A stretch of DNA of 64,000 bases from Micromonospora sp. DSM 45708 (lineage in GTDB: Bacteria > Actinomycetota > Actinomycetes > Mycobacteriales > Micromonosporaceae). The position numbers and the translations under genes are program-made. This document shows positions 9,353-18,472 of this stretch, one piece after another. Numbering within the stretch: position 1 is the first letter of the stretch; each line of letters opens with the position of its first letter. The stretch covers positions 3,720,001 to 3,784,000 of the forward strand of contig NZ_CP154796.1 in the NCBI RefSeq assembly GCF_039566955.1, read 5' to 3'. The notes beneath the pieces were generated by a model. The model had not been told where the DNA came from. It saw only the letters and a program-made list of their open reading frames with translations, and did no database searches.

Positions 9353-10387
9353 TCAGCGTCCGGGCCGTGTCGAGGTGGGCGCGACAGCGGTGGAGCCCCG
9401 CACCACGAGCTCGGGCCGGAACACGTACTCGGAGTGGGGCGCGCCCTGCCCGTTGATCTCGTCGAACAGGGCGCGCGTGGCGGCCACCGCCATCGCCCTC
9501 ACGGGCTGCCGCACGGTGGTGAGCGGAGGGTCGGTGAAGGCCATGAGCGGCGAGTCGTCGTAGCCGACCACGGAGAAGTCACCGGGCACGGACAGGCCGC
9601 GCTGGCGGGCCGCCCGGACGGCGCCGAGCGCCATCAGGTCCGAGCCGCAGACCACTGCCGTCGCACCCCGGTCGAGCAGGCGCCCCGCGGCGGCCTCCCC
9701 GCCCTCCACGCCGAACAGCGTGAACTCTGCGAGGTCGTCCAGCCGGGACCTGGGCACTCCGGTCAGCCGGGTCATGGCCGCGCCCCACCCGGCCACCTTA
9801 CGGCGGGCCGGCACGAACCGGTCCGGGCCGGTGATCAGGCCGATCCGGCGGTGCCCGAGCGCCACCAGATGCGCGACGGCCAGCTCGACGGCCTCGCGTT
9901 CGTCACAGGAGACGAACGGCGCCGAGATGCCGGGCGTGTAGCCGTTGACCAGGACGATCGGCAGCGGGCGGGCGATCAGCGCGTGGTAGCGGTCCTGGTC
10001 GGCGGTGGTGTCGGCATGCAGGCCGGACACGAAGATGATCCCGGAGACCTGGCGGTCGAGCAGCATCTCGACGTACTCGTCCTCGGTGACCCCGCCGGGG
10101 GTCTGCGTGCAGAGCACCGGGGTGAACCCGCTCTGCGCCAGAGTCGACTCGATGACCTGGGCGAACGCCGGGAAGATCGGGTTGTCCAACTCGGGCACGA
10201 CCAGGCCGACCAGCCCGGCGCTGAGTTTGCGCAGTCGCGCCGGGCGCTCGTAGCCGAGCACGTCGAGCGCGGCGAGGACGGCCCGGCGGGTTTCCGCCGC
10301 CACTCCGGGCCTGCCGTTGAGCACCCGCGACACCGTCGCCTGGCTGACTTCGGCCTGGTGGGCGATGTCGGACAGTCGAGCGCGCAT
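9353..10387 (-). CDS. LacI-family transcriptional repressor
   Basis: 344 residues. An N-terminal HTH (LSDIAHQAEVSQATVSRVLN, residues 5-24) is followed by a periplasmic-binding-protein-like sugar sensor domain (about residues 60-330). It is convergent with the sugar/ROK/NUDIX genes and is the likely local regulator of the uptake operon (inference). On the minus strand a TAGAGT hexamer at 10394-10399 sits only 6 nt before the ATG, which would give a leaderless mRNA; I saw no convincing -35 box. No clear LacI palindrome was recognised in front of the binding-protein gene because that region lies outside the window. Confidence 0.92.
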   Translation of the reverse strand: MRARLSDIAHQAEVSQATVSRVLNGRPGVAAETRRAVLAALDVLGYERPARLRKLSAGLVGLVVPELDNPIFPAFAQVIESTLAQSGFTPVLCTQTPGGVTEDEYVEMLLDRQVSGIIFVSGLHADTTADQDRYHALIARPLPIVLVNGYTPGISAPFVSCDEREAVELAVAHLVALGHRRIGLITGPDRFVPARRKVAGWGAAMTRLTGVPRSRLDDLAEFTLFGVEGGEAAAGRLLDRGATAVVCGSDLMALGAVRAARQRGLSVPGDFSVVGYDDSPLMAFTDPPLTTVRQPVRAMAVAATRALFDEINGQGAPHSEYVFRPELVVRGSTAVAPTSTRPGR

Positions 10388-10694
10388 GATTTCACTCTAG
10401 CGGAGGACAATTCTGGTGGCGTCCGGTGTGGATGGCCGCCGAATGGCATTCGCCGTCGCGGTGGGCGGGTCGACGCCCGCCGCGCGTCACGACGAATCCA
10501 GTGAAATCAGAAATGTGCGGGCGGCGGCGCGTTGAATCGACATCCGCCGTATGCGTTCGAATAAACATGGGCACGGCACGGAAAAAACAATAGGCGGAGC
10601 CGTCCGTGCCCGGCCTCGGGTCCGGTGAGTCGGTGTGGCCGGCACCGTCCCGCCCGGACGCCCACCGGCGACATTTCGGGTAAGCGAGCGCGCC

Positions 10695-10804
10695 TTGCAT
10701 CGACACGGGACGTACGGTAACGTCCCAGATCAACCGCCGGCAATATCTTGCCGCTACGCGACACCAACGGGGGTTCATGTCGTGAGCAGAGGCGCTTCCA
10801 CGCG
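10695..10804 (+). promoter_or_regulatory. Promoter and leader, copy A of a duplicated element
   Basis: TTGCAT (10695-10700), 17-nt spacer, TAACGT (10718-10723), then 4 nt and a leader beginning GATCAACCG (10728). The leader shares with the second copy (34907-35018) the blocks GATCAACCG, GGCAAT, GCCG, CTACGCGAC, ACGGGGGTT and ATGTCGTG in the same order and almost identical spacing. The GGGGG is placed as a ribosome site for an ATG (10777) whose frame is only ATG-TCG-TGA in this copy. A 7-bp inverted repeat (10707-10713 and 10720-10726) overlaps the -10 box and could be an operator. Downstream lies the first large glycosyltransferase gene. Confidence 0.6.
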
Positions 10805-10896
10805 CCCGGAAAAATCGGGCGTGGCCGCAACCAATCTTTGCGGCGCTCCGCTGATCCGGGCAGTGAGAAACAACCGGGCGACGGACCCCCACACCA

Positions 10897-10910
10897 CCAC
10901 GACGTCGTGG
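10897..10910. repeat. Perfect 14-bp palindrome
   Basis: CCACGACGTCGTGG is fully self-complementary. It lies between promoter copy A and the glycosyltransferase gene and could be a transcription-factor site; no protein is assigned. Confidence 0.5.
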
Positions 10911-11132
10911 CGTTCTCCGGGCCCGGCCTGACCCCCGGCGACAGAAGCCGTGCGGCAGGCCGGCCCGTCGACGAATGCGATTCCCGTCTTCACCGGTCCT
11001 GATCCGTCGACGGCGGCCCAGACCGGTCCGAACGACCGCGCCGCTGCCAGAGCTGTCACTCGACCGAACCCGCCCGAGTGTCGGGCCCGGTGACCCGGCG
11101 AGCGTTCCGGCGGAGATGCCAGGGGGATATGA

Positions 11133-11336
11133 ATGTGCGGGGTGACAGGCGCCACGGGATTCGACGTCGCACTTTCCCGCGGGCCGTCCCCCGGCGGCTG
11201 TCCGGCGCGCTCTCCGGCCGGTGCGACAGGCTCATCGCGGCTGCTTCCACCACGGCGACGAGCGGGATGCGCTCGTTCCTCGACGCCGGGAAAGGGGGCA
11301 CCGGCTCTTTCGGTCGACAGTGAATGCTCGCCCTGA
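11133..11336 (+). CDS. Possible small ORF, 67 residues, function unknown
   Basis: The ATG at 11133 is preceded by GGGGGA with a 5-6 nt spacer, the best ribosome site in this intergenic region, and the ORF ends 87 nt before the large glycosyltransferase. The product begins MCGVTGATGFDVALSRG. The segment GFDVALSRG recalls GFDVALMRG near the start of the following glycosyltransferase, and the DNA is partly similar there, so this may be a decayed 5' duplicate rather than a gene. An overlapping ORF in another frame starts at 11128. Composition does not decide between them. Confidence 0.25.
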   Translation: MCGVTGATGFDVALSRGPSPGGCPARSPAGATGSSRLLPPRRRAGCARSSTPGKGAPALSVDSECSP

Positions 11337-11423
11337 TCGCCGCGGTCCGGCGGGTCGAGGCCCCGGCGGCGAGCGCCAGTTGACGGGTCGCGCGGCGCGG
11401 GACAGTCAGAAAGGATCAGGACA

Positions 11424-13589
11424 ATGCATATTGTCGAGTGCTCGTTCGAGTGCGGCGGTTTCGACGTGGCGCTCATGCGCGGCGGCATGTCCCTGCAATC
11501 GTGGCACATGGCACGGGAGTTCGTCCGGGAGGGCCACCAGGTCTCCGTCATCACGCCGGCGCACGGCGCAGCCGACTACCTGGTCGAGAAATACGGCGCG
11601 CGCCCCCTGGACTATCGGCACCGGTACGACCTGCCGCTGGTGCTCGATCCCGACATCTGGCGAGGCTTCCCCGCCGAGCAGCACGCCGCCCTGACGACGA
11701 CGGTGTACCACACGCGCATCGACGGCGTGGACCTGTACTACCTGTCCAACGAATACCTCGACCTGCTGCCCGACACGCTCTACCCGGCGGCGGCCAGTGA
11801 GGGGCGGGACCTGTCGTTCTTCAAGCCACTGGCCTTCCAGATGGATGCCGTCCACCTGCTGCGGACCCTCTGGCCGGACGAGCACCTGGTGGTGCACGCA
11901 CACGAGCCCTACTACCACTTCCTGGTCTCCGCCGCCTTTCGGGACGACCCCCGGCGTCTCGTGGTCAGCACCATCAACAGCAACATGCCGGTCAACCGCA
12001 AGGTCTACCGGCCCCAGGTGGAGCGGCTCCTCGACCAGATCGGCGTCCGGGTGGACCTGACCGCGCTGGCCGACCCCGAGCCGGCCGGTGATCTCGACGT
12101 CGTGATGCGCGAGCACCTGCCCACGACCCGGCTCTACCAGCCACAGCGCCTCGACGACGTCTGCGTCATCTCGCTGGTGACGATCTGCGGTGACGCGCTC
12201 GAATTCCTGTCCGAAGGGCAGCGCGACTACTTCTTCACCTTCCACGACACGCCGTTCGAGAAGGTCTTCCCGCAGTTGACCGTGGCACGCGCGATCCGGG
12301 AGAACGCGGGCAAGTTCTTCGTCGGCGGCTCCGGTGTCTCGGCGGAGTGGCTTGCCCGCGACCCGGACGAGACAGACCGGCGCGGCGTGCTCGCCGACCT
12401 CGGGCTCGACCCGGACCGACCGACGTTCTACCACGCGGCTCGCTACTCCCTGCACCACAAGGGGCAGTTGGAGCTGATGCGGGCGATCGACGAGGTGCTG
12501 CATGACGAGAAGGAGGTGAACTTCGTCCTCCGGTGCGTCACCGCCTCCGGCCGTGACGCTCGGGCACGGGCGGGCAACGACTACTTTCAGGAGGTCGCCG
12601 AGCGGTACCCGGACAATGTCCGCCTCGACTGGTCGATGACGGACCCGGACACGCTGTTCGCACACGCCTCGGCGGCCGATTTCTGCATCTACCCGTCGAA
12701 GTTCGAGTTGGAGTCCTTCCTGATCGCCCAGGCCGAGGCGATGGTGTGCGGCGCCGTTCCGATCGGGACCGACCAACAGGGGACCAACCATCTCGGCCAC
12801 GCGTGGGGGACGCTGACCGGCACGGGTCTCGCCGTGCGGCGATCCTTCCGGGACGACGATCCGCGCCTGGTCGAGGATCTGGTGGCGACGATCCGGAGAG
12901 CCCTGGAGATGATCTGCTCGCGGCCGGACGAGTACCGACGACTGTCCCGGCGGGCCCGGGCCGTGGGCCGAACGTTCATCTGGTCCCGGCTGGCGCAGCA
13001 GCACCTGGCCGTCTACCGGTCGCTGCTCGACGGACGAGCGGACACGGGGCCCACGGCGACCGACGCCATCCGTTACGGCTGGTTCGACCTGCTCCCGGCA
13101 CGAGCGTGGCGGGAACGCCGCGACGACATCGCGCGACAGGCACTGGCGCTCGGGGACGCAGACGCCTACGGTCGCTGCGCGGTCCTCGACGAGCCCGCCT
13201 ACCGGGAACTGTTCGAGGCCGCCTACCGCCGCGCGGACTTCGTCCGGTGCACGTCCCTGGCCGCCCGGTCGGGCCTCGCCGACCTCGTTCACCGCCTCCG
13301 GAGCCGGTGCCGGCTGACGCAGGCCGACGGTCGTTGGCAGCTCCGGTACACGTTCGCGGAAGCGGAGCGGGTCGACCTGTTCGTCCCGTCCACCGGGCCC
13401 GGCACGAACACCGGACCGAGCCGCCGACCAGAACCGATGCGGCAGGACGGCCACGGATTCGTGATCGCGCTGGACGCACCGCCACCACACCCCACGCTGC
13501 ACTTCCTGCTGACGCTCAGGTCCGGGCGGACCGGGTGGGACGAGGTCACGGTGGCCGGCGGGGCCGATCCGGATCCCGGTACGCCGTAG
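11424..13589 (+). CDS. Large GT-B glycosyltransferase, paralogue 1 of 3
   Basis: 721 residues. Residues 1 to about 500 form a retaining GT-B enzyme of glycogen-synthase-like character: an N-terminal GG loop (FECGGFDVALMRGG), then TPAHG, and in the second domain FYHAARYSLHHKGQ (about residue 336, Arg and Lys for the donor phosphates) and SKFELESFLIAQAEAM (about residue 424, Glu-x7-Glu type). Residues about 530-721 are an extension shared with the paralogues at 15082 and 24766: a helical part starting YGWFDLLPARAW and a terminal beta-rich part. GlgA-like and pseudo-glycosyltransferase enzymes occur in acarbose-type pathways, so a sugar or cyclitol transfer to build a pseudo-oligosaccharide is likely (inference). 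Start: ATG after AGGATCAGGAC. Confidence 0.85.
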   Translation: MHIVECSFECGGFDVALMRGGMSLQSWHMAREFVREGHQVSVITPAHGAADYLVEKYGARPLDYRHRYDLPLVLDPDIWRGFPAEQHAALTTTVYHTRIDGVDLYYLSNEYLDLLPDTLYPAAASEGRDLSFFKPLAFQMDAVHLLRTLWPDEHLVVHAHEPYYHFLVSAAFRDDPRRLVVSTINSNMPVNRKVYRPQVERLLDQIGVRVDLTALADPEPAGDLDVVMREHLPTTRLYQPQRLDDVCVISLVTICGDALEFLSEGQRDYFFTFHDTPFEKVFPQLTVARAIRENAGKFFVGGSGVSAEWLARDPDETDRRGVLADLGLDPDRPTFYHAARYSLHHKGQLELMRAIDEVLHDEKEVNFVLRCVTASGRDARARAGNDYFQEVAERYPDNVRLDWSMTDPDTLFAHASAADFCIYPSKFELESFLIAQAEAMVCGAVPIGTDQQGTNHLGHAWGTLTGTGLAVRRSFRDDDPRLVEDLVATIRRALEMICSRPDEYRRLSRRARAVGRTFIWSRLAQQHLAVYRSLLDGRADTGPTATDAIRYGWFDLLPARAWRERRDDIARQALALGDADAYGRCAVLDEPAYRELFEAAYRRADFVRCTSLAARSGLADLVHRLRSRCRLTQADGRWQLRYTFAEAERVDLFVPSTGPGTNTGPSRRPEPMRQDGHGFVIALDAPPPHPTLHFLLTLRSGRTGWDEVTVAGGADPDPGTP

Positions 13590-13638
13590 GGCCGCCGCAG
13601 CGGGGACGACCCCGCGCCGACACCGGAAGTGGCGGTCG

Positions 13639-14487
13639 TCAGCGTCGGTAGAGCCGTTCGATGACCTGCGCCACGCCGTCCTCGTCGTTGCTCGCGCAGA
13701 TCTCCCCGGCCGCCGCGAGCACGCTGGCATGAGCGTTGGCCACCGCGACGGAGTGACCGGCCCAGGCGAACATCGGGATGTCGTTGGGCATGTCACCGAA
13801 GGCCACGGCCCGGGACGCCGTCAGGCCCAGGTAGTCGGCGGCCCGCGCGAGACCGGAGCCCTTGGTGACGCCGGGCGGCAGGAGTTCGATCGTCCCGGCG
13901 TCGCCGTGCGTCACGGTGAGGTCGGAGCCGCACGCCTCCCGCGCTCCGGCGGCGAGCGTCTCGTCATCCACGCCGGGGTGACGGATCATGACCTTCTCGA
14001 TGGGCGCCGCCCACAGCCGTTCACTGTCGGTGGTGAGCTGATGTGACTTCTCCCCACGTTTCGAGAAGCCGGGGGCGGAGAGCACCCCGCCGTGGAGTCC
14101 GGCCGTGCCGACCGCGACGAGGAGACCGGGCAGCTCGGCGGCGAGTAGTCCGACGGCACGACGGGCCACGTCCAGATCCACCCCGGTCGACCAGAGGAGC
14201 CGGTGACTGTCCGCGTCGTACAGTTGCCCGCCCTGGCCGCAGACCGCGACGCCCCGATAGCCGATGGCCGCGAGGAAGGCCAGACATCCGCTCGCGGGAC
14301 GACCGGTGACGACGATGTGCACGGCGCCTTCCGGGATCGTGGCCAGAGCGCACCGGGTTCGCGCCGAGATGGTGAGATCGGAACGCAGCAGCGTGCCGTC
14401 GAGATCGGTGGCGACCAGGGTGTACCTCCCGCCCGGGAACTCCGGCTCCTCGAACGCGTCGCGCTGCGGCAAGGGTCGGCCTCTCAT
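13639..14487 (-). CDS. HAD-superfamily phosphatase, Cof type
   Basis: 282 residues. Motif I is ATDLDGTLL (about residues 26-34), motif II lies at VVTGRPA, and motifs III/IV are the late Lys and FGDMPNDIPMF (about residue 230). This is the class of sugar-phosphate phosphatases with a C2 cap. It is placed on the opposite strand between two glycosyltransferase genes and converges with the first. In a C7-cyclitol pathway a phosphatase is needed to remove the 7-phosphate, which makes this a candidate; the second HAD enzyme at 49897 is another. Confidence 0.87.
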   Translation of the reverse strand: MRGRPLPQRDAFEEPEFPGGRYTLVATDLDGTLLRSDLTISARTRCALATIPEGAVHIVVTGRPASGCLAFLAAIGYRGVAVCGQGGQLYDADSHRLLWSTGVDLDVARRAVGLLAAELPGLLVAVGTAGLHGGVLSAPGFSKRGEKSHQLTTDSERLWAAPIEKVMIRHPGVDDETLAAGAREACGSDLTVTHGDAGTIELLPPGVTKGSGLARAADYLGLTASRAVAFGDMPNDIPMFAWAGHSVAVANAHASVLAAAGEICASNDEDGVAQVIERLYRR

Positions 14488-14755
14488 CTCGGACGTGGCG
14501 GACGGACAACGGGAAACGGCACCCGAGCGGGCGGAATCATTCCCGGACCAGGAATGTGGAACGGGCCGTCATGGTGGCGCACTGCCGATATATCTGCATG
14601 GCAATGTGGACGGACCTCCCCGCGATGAACGAGTGGAGCGTATCCAGATCCGTGCAGAATCCCAAGCCTCCGTCAACCGCACCCGGATCGAGCAGCGACG
14701 TTGCCATTCCGGTGTGGAGAAGAATGTCGCCGGGGCGTTCGGACCCCTGTCGGCC

Positions 14756-14785
14756 TTGCCGGTCGCGGCGACGCTCGGGTACTGT
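14756..14785 (+). promoter_or_regulatory. Candidate promoter for the 15082 gene set
   Basis: TTGCCG (14756-14761), 18-nt spacer, TACTGT (14780-14785). As in the duplicated element, a leader of about 60 nt leads to a GGGGG followed by an ATG (14846), although the leader sequence itself is not conserved. Confidence 0.45.
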
Positions 14786-14845
14786 GCGGATAGACAGATG
14801 CTGATCATCATCGAGAGCAGCACTTGACGCGGGGGAACAACGCAC

Positions 14846-14953
14846 ATGCTCGGAGTGGCCACCTCCACCTGCCCATGCTCCACCGTGAGAACTCACCGAC
14901 GGTCGGTCTTTCCCGCAGGAATATCGCGCCGTAATACGGCTGCGTATCGCTGA
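14846..14953 (+). CDS. Possible 35-residue leader peptide ORF
   Basis: ATG 10 nt after GGGGG, inside the leader of the candidate promoter at 14756-14785. The product begins MLGVATSTCPCSTV and is Arg-rich at the end. No homologue recognised. It may be a translated leader or chance. Confidence 0.2.
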   Translation: MLGVATSTCPCSTVRTHRRSVFPAGISRRNTAAYR

Positions 14954-15081
14954 TCGGGTCGTACCCGGCTCGGGTGGCCGACTTTCCGCCACCGCCACGA
15001 CCTCCAAGGCCGAACCGTTCCTGACGGTTCGGTGAAGGGCGTCCGGACACGGCTCCGGCGGGCGAAGGAGCGCTGACAATC

Positions 15082-17244
15082 GTGCACATCATCAAGGTGG
15101 CGTTCGAGTGCGCGGCATTTGACGTGTCGCTGATGCGCGGGGGCGTGGCGACCCTGGTGTGGCACCTGGCCCGGGAATACGTCGAGCAGGGCCACCGGGT
15201 GTCCATCGTCACCCCCGCACACGGCAGCCTCGACTACCTGCGCGCACACTACGAGCTGGAGGAGCTGCCGTACGCGGACACGCACGTCATGCCGTTGCTG
15301 CTGGACCCGCGCATCTGGCCGGACCACCCCACCGAGGTCGCGCTGCCCCTGACGACCCGCGCCTTCCGGCTACGGCGCGACGGGGTGGACGTCTACTTCC
15401 TCTCCGACGAGCACCTGGACCTGCTGCCGGAGCAGCTCTACCCCGCGAACGAGCTCGAAGGCAGGGATCTCGCCTACTTCAAGCCACTCGTGTTCCAGGT
15501 CGACGCGATCCGGTTCATCCAGTCCGTCTTCGCCGACGAACCCGCCGTCATCCAGGGTTACGAGCCGTACTTCCACTACCTCCTGCCGCCCGTGCTCGGC
15601 GGAAAGCCCGGCCGGACGATGGTCAGCACGATCGCGATGAACGCACCCATCAACGACAAGGTCTACCGGCCGAACCTGGAACGACTGCTGCGAATGTTCG
15701 CCACGGATGTCGACCTCGACCGTCTCGCCGATCCGCCGCTCGACGACGCGCTCTCGACCGCCATGGGAAACCACCTTCGCCGATCTCACCGCCGGCAGGA
15801 ATTCGGCCCCGACTACACCTGCTACTTCTCCCTGATCGCGCTGCACACCGACGTCATCGACTTCCTCTCCACCGGGCAGCAGCACTACTACTCGACCTTC
15901 CGGGATGCGCCGTCCGAGCGCAGCTTCCAGCAACTGACGGTCTCGCGCATCATCAAGGAGACGGCCCACAAGCAGCTCGTCGGCGGGTGCGCCCTGCCCA
16001 ACTGGTGGCTGGAGCGCGACCCGACGCTCGTCGACCGGCGGCGGACGCTCACCGGGCTCGGTCTCGATCCCGCGCGCCCCACCTTCTACCACGCCGCGCG
16101 CCTGGACCCCAACCACAAGGGCCAGGTCGAGCTCATGGAGGCGGTCGATGCCGTGCTGCGGACCGACCGGGACGTCAACTTCATCATCCGGTGTGCGGTG
16201 AACAGCGGTGGCGACGGCAAGCCCTCGGGTGGCCCGGCGCGTTTCCAGGAGATTCACGACCGGTACCCGGAGAACATCGCCCTGGAATGGCAGATGGTCG
16301 ACGAGGAGGTCCTCTTCGACCAGGTCGCCGCGTCCGACTTCTGCGTATTCCCCTCGAAGTTCGAACTCGACGCCTTCCTCATCACGATGGGCGAGGCGAT
16401 GGCGTGCGGAGCGGTGCCCCTCGCCACCGCGCAGGAGACGTTGAGTCACTACCACCACGCGCTCGACCGGTCCCATCCGGCGGCTACCGGATTCGCCGTG
16501 GCCCGCTCGTTCCGCGCCAACGACGATCACCTGACCCGCGAGCTGGCGGCGGGTATCCGGGCGGCGCTGGACGTGTTCCGGCACGACCGGCCCACCTACA
16601 CCCGGCTGTCCACGAACGCACGGGAACTCGCCCGGACCTTCAGGTGGAAGGAGTGCGCGGCACAGCGCCTCACCCGGTTCGCGCAGGCGGCCCAGGGCGT
16701 CGAAGCCCGCCACCCCGACGAACTCGCCATCGAGTACGGCTGGTTCGACCGGCTGGGCGACGACGCGTGGCAGACGCACCGCGACCGGATCGCCGGGGAG
16801 GCGATGGCCCGGGGCGACATCGACGTCTACCGACGGTGCGCGCCGGTCGACGCGTCGACAGTCAACCGCCTCTTCGACGCCGCGTACCGGCGTGCCGACT
16901 TCGACAGGTGCGCCCGGCTGGCGGAACTCGTCGGTGAGGAGCGGCAGCGGCTCGTCCGGGAGCGCTGCGTGGTCGAGCGGACCGGTCGGGGCCGGAGGGT
17001 CACCTACCATCTCCCCCACGCCGACCGCGTCGACCTCGTCCTGCCCTACCAGGTCGCGCCGGAGGCCGGCAGCGGCAGACGGTACACGTGGCCGCTCACG
17101 CCGCAGGGTGGCCGCTTCGTCGGTGACCTGCCGGACGGGCTCGACGTCGACGAGCTGGTGCTGCTGCTGACTCTCGCCACGGGCCGGGTCGCGTGGGACG
17201 TGGTACCGGTCGAGATCGCCGACCGCCGGCGGGAGGTCGGATGA
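15082..17244 (+). CDS. Large GT-B glycosyltransferase, paralogue 2 of 3
   Basis: 720 residues, collinear with the gene at 11424 over its full length. It has FECAAFDVSLMRGG at the start, TPAHG, FYHAARLDPNHKGQ (about residue 337) and SKFELDAFLITMGEAM (about residue 424), then the shared extension beginning YGWFDRLGDDAW and ending in a beta-rich part with LLLTLATGRVAWD. The GTG start at 15082 follows AAGGAG at 15065-15070. It overlaps the GT4 gene by ATGA, so the two glycosyltransferases are coupled. Compared with paralogue 1, the N-terminal GG loop is AA-F instead of GG-F, which might change donor or acceptor. Confidence 0.85.
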   Translation: MHIIKVAFECAAFDVSLMRGGVATLVWHLAREYVEQGHRVSIVTPAHGSLDYLRAHYELEELPYADTHVMPLLLDPRIWPDHPTEVALPLTTRAFRLRRDGVDVYFLSDEHLDLLPEQLYPANELEGRDLAYFKPLVFQVDAIRFIQSVFADEPAVIQGYEPYFHYLLPPVLGGKPGRTMVSTIAMNAPINDKVYRPNLERLLRMFATDVDLDRLADPPLDDALSTAMGNHLRRSHRRQEFGPDYTCYFSLIALHTDVIDFLSTGQQHYYSTFRDAPSERSFQQLTVSRIIKETAHKQLVGGCALPNWWLERDPTLVDRRRTLTGLGLDPARPTFYHAARLDPNHKGQVELMEAVDAVLRTDRDVNFIIRCAVNSGGDGKPSGGPARFQEIHDRYPENIALEWQMVDEEVLFDQVAASDFCVFPSKFELDAFLITMGEAMACGAVPLATAQETLSHYHHALDRSHPAATGFAVARSFRANDDHLTRELAAGIRAALDVFRHDRPTYTRLSTNARELARTFRWKECAAQRLTRFAQAAQGVEARHPDELAIEYGWFDRLGDDAWQTHRDRIAGEAMARGDIDVYRRCAPVDASTVNRLFDAAYRRADFDRCARLAELVGEERQRLVRERCVVERTGRGRRVTYHLPHADRVDLVLPYQVAPEAGSGRRYTWPLTPQGGRFVGDLPDGLDVDELVLLLTLATGRVAWDVVPVEIADRRREVG

Positions 17245-18428
17245 GGATCCTGATGCTGTCGTGGGAGTACCCACCCCTCCTGGTCGGCGGTCTCGGCCGG
17301 CACGTGCACGCGCTGTCCGTCGCGCTCGCCGAAGCCGGCCATGAGGTCACCGTGCTGACCCGCGGTGACGGCGCGACACGCACCGAGGAACGCCACGAGA
17401 AGGTGCGGATCGTCCGCTCCGGACCCGACCCGGCACTTCCGGCGCTCGACAAGGAGAATCTCGTCCCGTGGGTGCTGGGGCTCAACCACGCGCTCACCCG
17501 GTCGGGGCTGGGGCTGACGGGGCCGTTCGACGTCGTGCACGCGCACGACTGGCTGGTCGCGCACGCCGCGGCCAGTCTCACCCGGCACACCCGCGCGCCG
17601 CTGGTGGTCACCCTGCACGCGACCGAGGCGGGGCGGCACCACGGACTACTGGCCAACGACCTCAACCGGACGATCCACCGGATCGAGAGCTGGACGCTCG
17701 GCATGGCACACCGGGTGATCGTCTGCTCCGCGCACATGCGGGGCGAGGCCGGGCACCTGTTCGACGTGCCGCGGAGCAACGTCGAGGTGGTGCCGAACGG
17801 GGTCGACCGGGAGAGCTGGCGACCGGACGCGACGGCGGTCGAAACCGCCCGGCGACGGTACGGCCGGGGCGGGCCGCTGCTGACGTACGCGGGCCGGCTG
17901 GCCCGTGAGAAGGGAGTTCCGGATCTCCTCCTGGCGACCGCCGAGCTTCGGCATCGACACCCGGGTCTCCGGCTGGTGGTGGCCGGCGACGGCGCCCGGC
18001 GGGCGGAACTCGCCGACGAGGCGGCACGGCTGGGGCTTGGCGATACGGTGGAGTTCGCCGGGTTCCTGCCGCATCCGGAACTCGCGGCGCTCATGGGCGC
18101 CGCCACCGCCCTGGTCGTACCGAGCATCTACGAGCCGTTCGGCATGGTGGCGCTCGAAGCTGCCGCGGCAGGCGTGCCTCGGGTCGTCGCAGCGACCGGT
18201 GGGCTGCTGGAATACGTGACAGACGGGAAAACGGCCCTCACCTATCCGCCCTCGGACGTCCGGGCGCTGACCGATGCGATCGATCGGCTGCTCGCGCGAC
18301 CGGCGCTCGCCCGCCGGCTGTCCGAGGCCGCCTCCGCCACGCTCGGCTCCGACTTCTCCTGGTTAGCCGTCGCCCGTCGTACCGCGGAGGTGTACCAGCG
18401 GGTCGTCAGGGACGTCTCGGCAGGTTGA
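17241..18428 (+). CDS. GT4 glycosyltransferase, glycogen/maltose-1-phosphate synthase-like
   Basis: 395 residues with a GT-B fold. The start LMLSWEYPPLLVGGLGRHVH, the middle GRLAREKGVPDLL (about residue 217) and YEPFGMVALEAAAAG (about residue 296) match actinobacterial GlgA/GlgM-type enzymes, which use ADP-glucose to make maltose 1-phosphate or extend alpha-1,4-glucan. A GlgC-like and a GlgE-like protein are encoded by the opposite-strand operon whose 3' end converges here, which supports a maltose-1-phosphate role (inference). The gene has one TTA codon (18363-18365). It is coupled to the preceding large glycosyltransferase. Confidence 0.83.
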   Translation: MRILMLSWEYPPLLVGGLGRHVHALSVALAEAGHEVTVLTRGDGATRTEERHEKVRIVRSGPDPALPALDKENLVPWVLGLNHALTRSGLGLTGPFDVVHAHDWLVAHAAASLTRHTRAPLVVTLHATEAGRHHGLLANDLNRTIHRIESWTLGMAHRVIVCSAHMRGEAGHLFDVPRSNVEVVPNGVDRESWRPDATAVETARRRYGRGGPLLTYAGRLAREKGVPDLLLATAELRHRHPGLRLVVAGDGARRAELADEAARLGLGDTVEFAGFLPHPELAALMGAATALVVPSIYEPFGMVALEAAAAGVPRVVAATGGLLEYVTDGKTALTYPPSDVRALTDAIDRLLARPALARRLSEAASATLGSDFSWLAVARRTAEVYQRVVRDVSAG

Positions 18429-18472
18429 CGACCGGCCCGGTCCCCGCCGGAGTGCAGGACCCGGGCATCCCC

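Larger units (their letters stand above)
10388..11423 (+). other. Long intergenic region with promoter element, palindromes and possible small ORFs
   Basis: About 1 kb between the divergent LacI and glycosyltransferase genes. It holds the promoter-plus-leader element described separately (10695-10804), a GGGACGT/ACGTCCC inverted repeat (10707-10726) that covers the -10 box of that promoter, a perfect 14-bp palindrome CCACGACGTCGTGG (10897-10910) and a 67-codon ORF with a good ribosome site (11133-11336). The remaining ORFs here have no ribosome sites or recognisable products. No RNA gene was seen. Confidence 0.6.
14488..15081 (+). other. Intergenic region with a promoter and a short leader ORF
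   Basis: 594 nt between the divergent HAD and glycosyltransferase genes. It contains a -35/-10 pair (14756-14785) and a 35-codon ORF (14846-14953). Nothing else could be recognised; longer ORFs here have no ribosome site and no coding bias. Confidence 0.5.

Noticed and set aside
11133..11180. MCGVTG start as a class II glutamine amidotransferase (MCGIAG) remnant
   Set aside because: Only six residues match, and nothing of the amidotransferase domain follows.
14556..14804. 82-residue plus-strand ORF in the intergenic region
   Set aside because: No ribosome site, no domain, and it runs through the candidate -35/-10 region.
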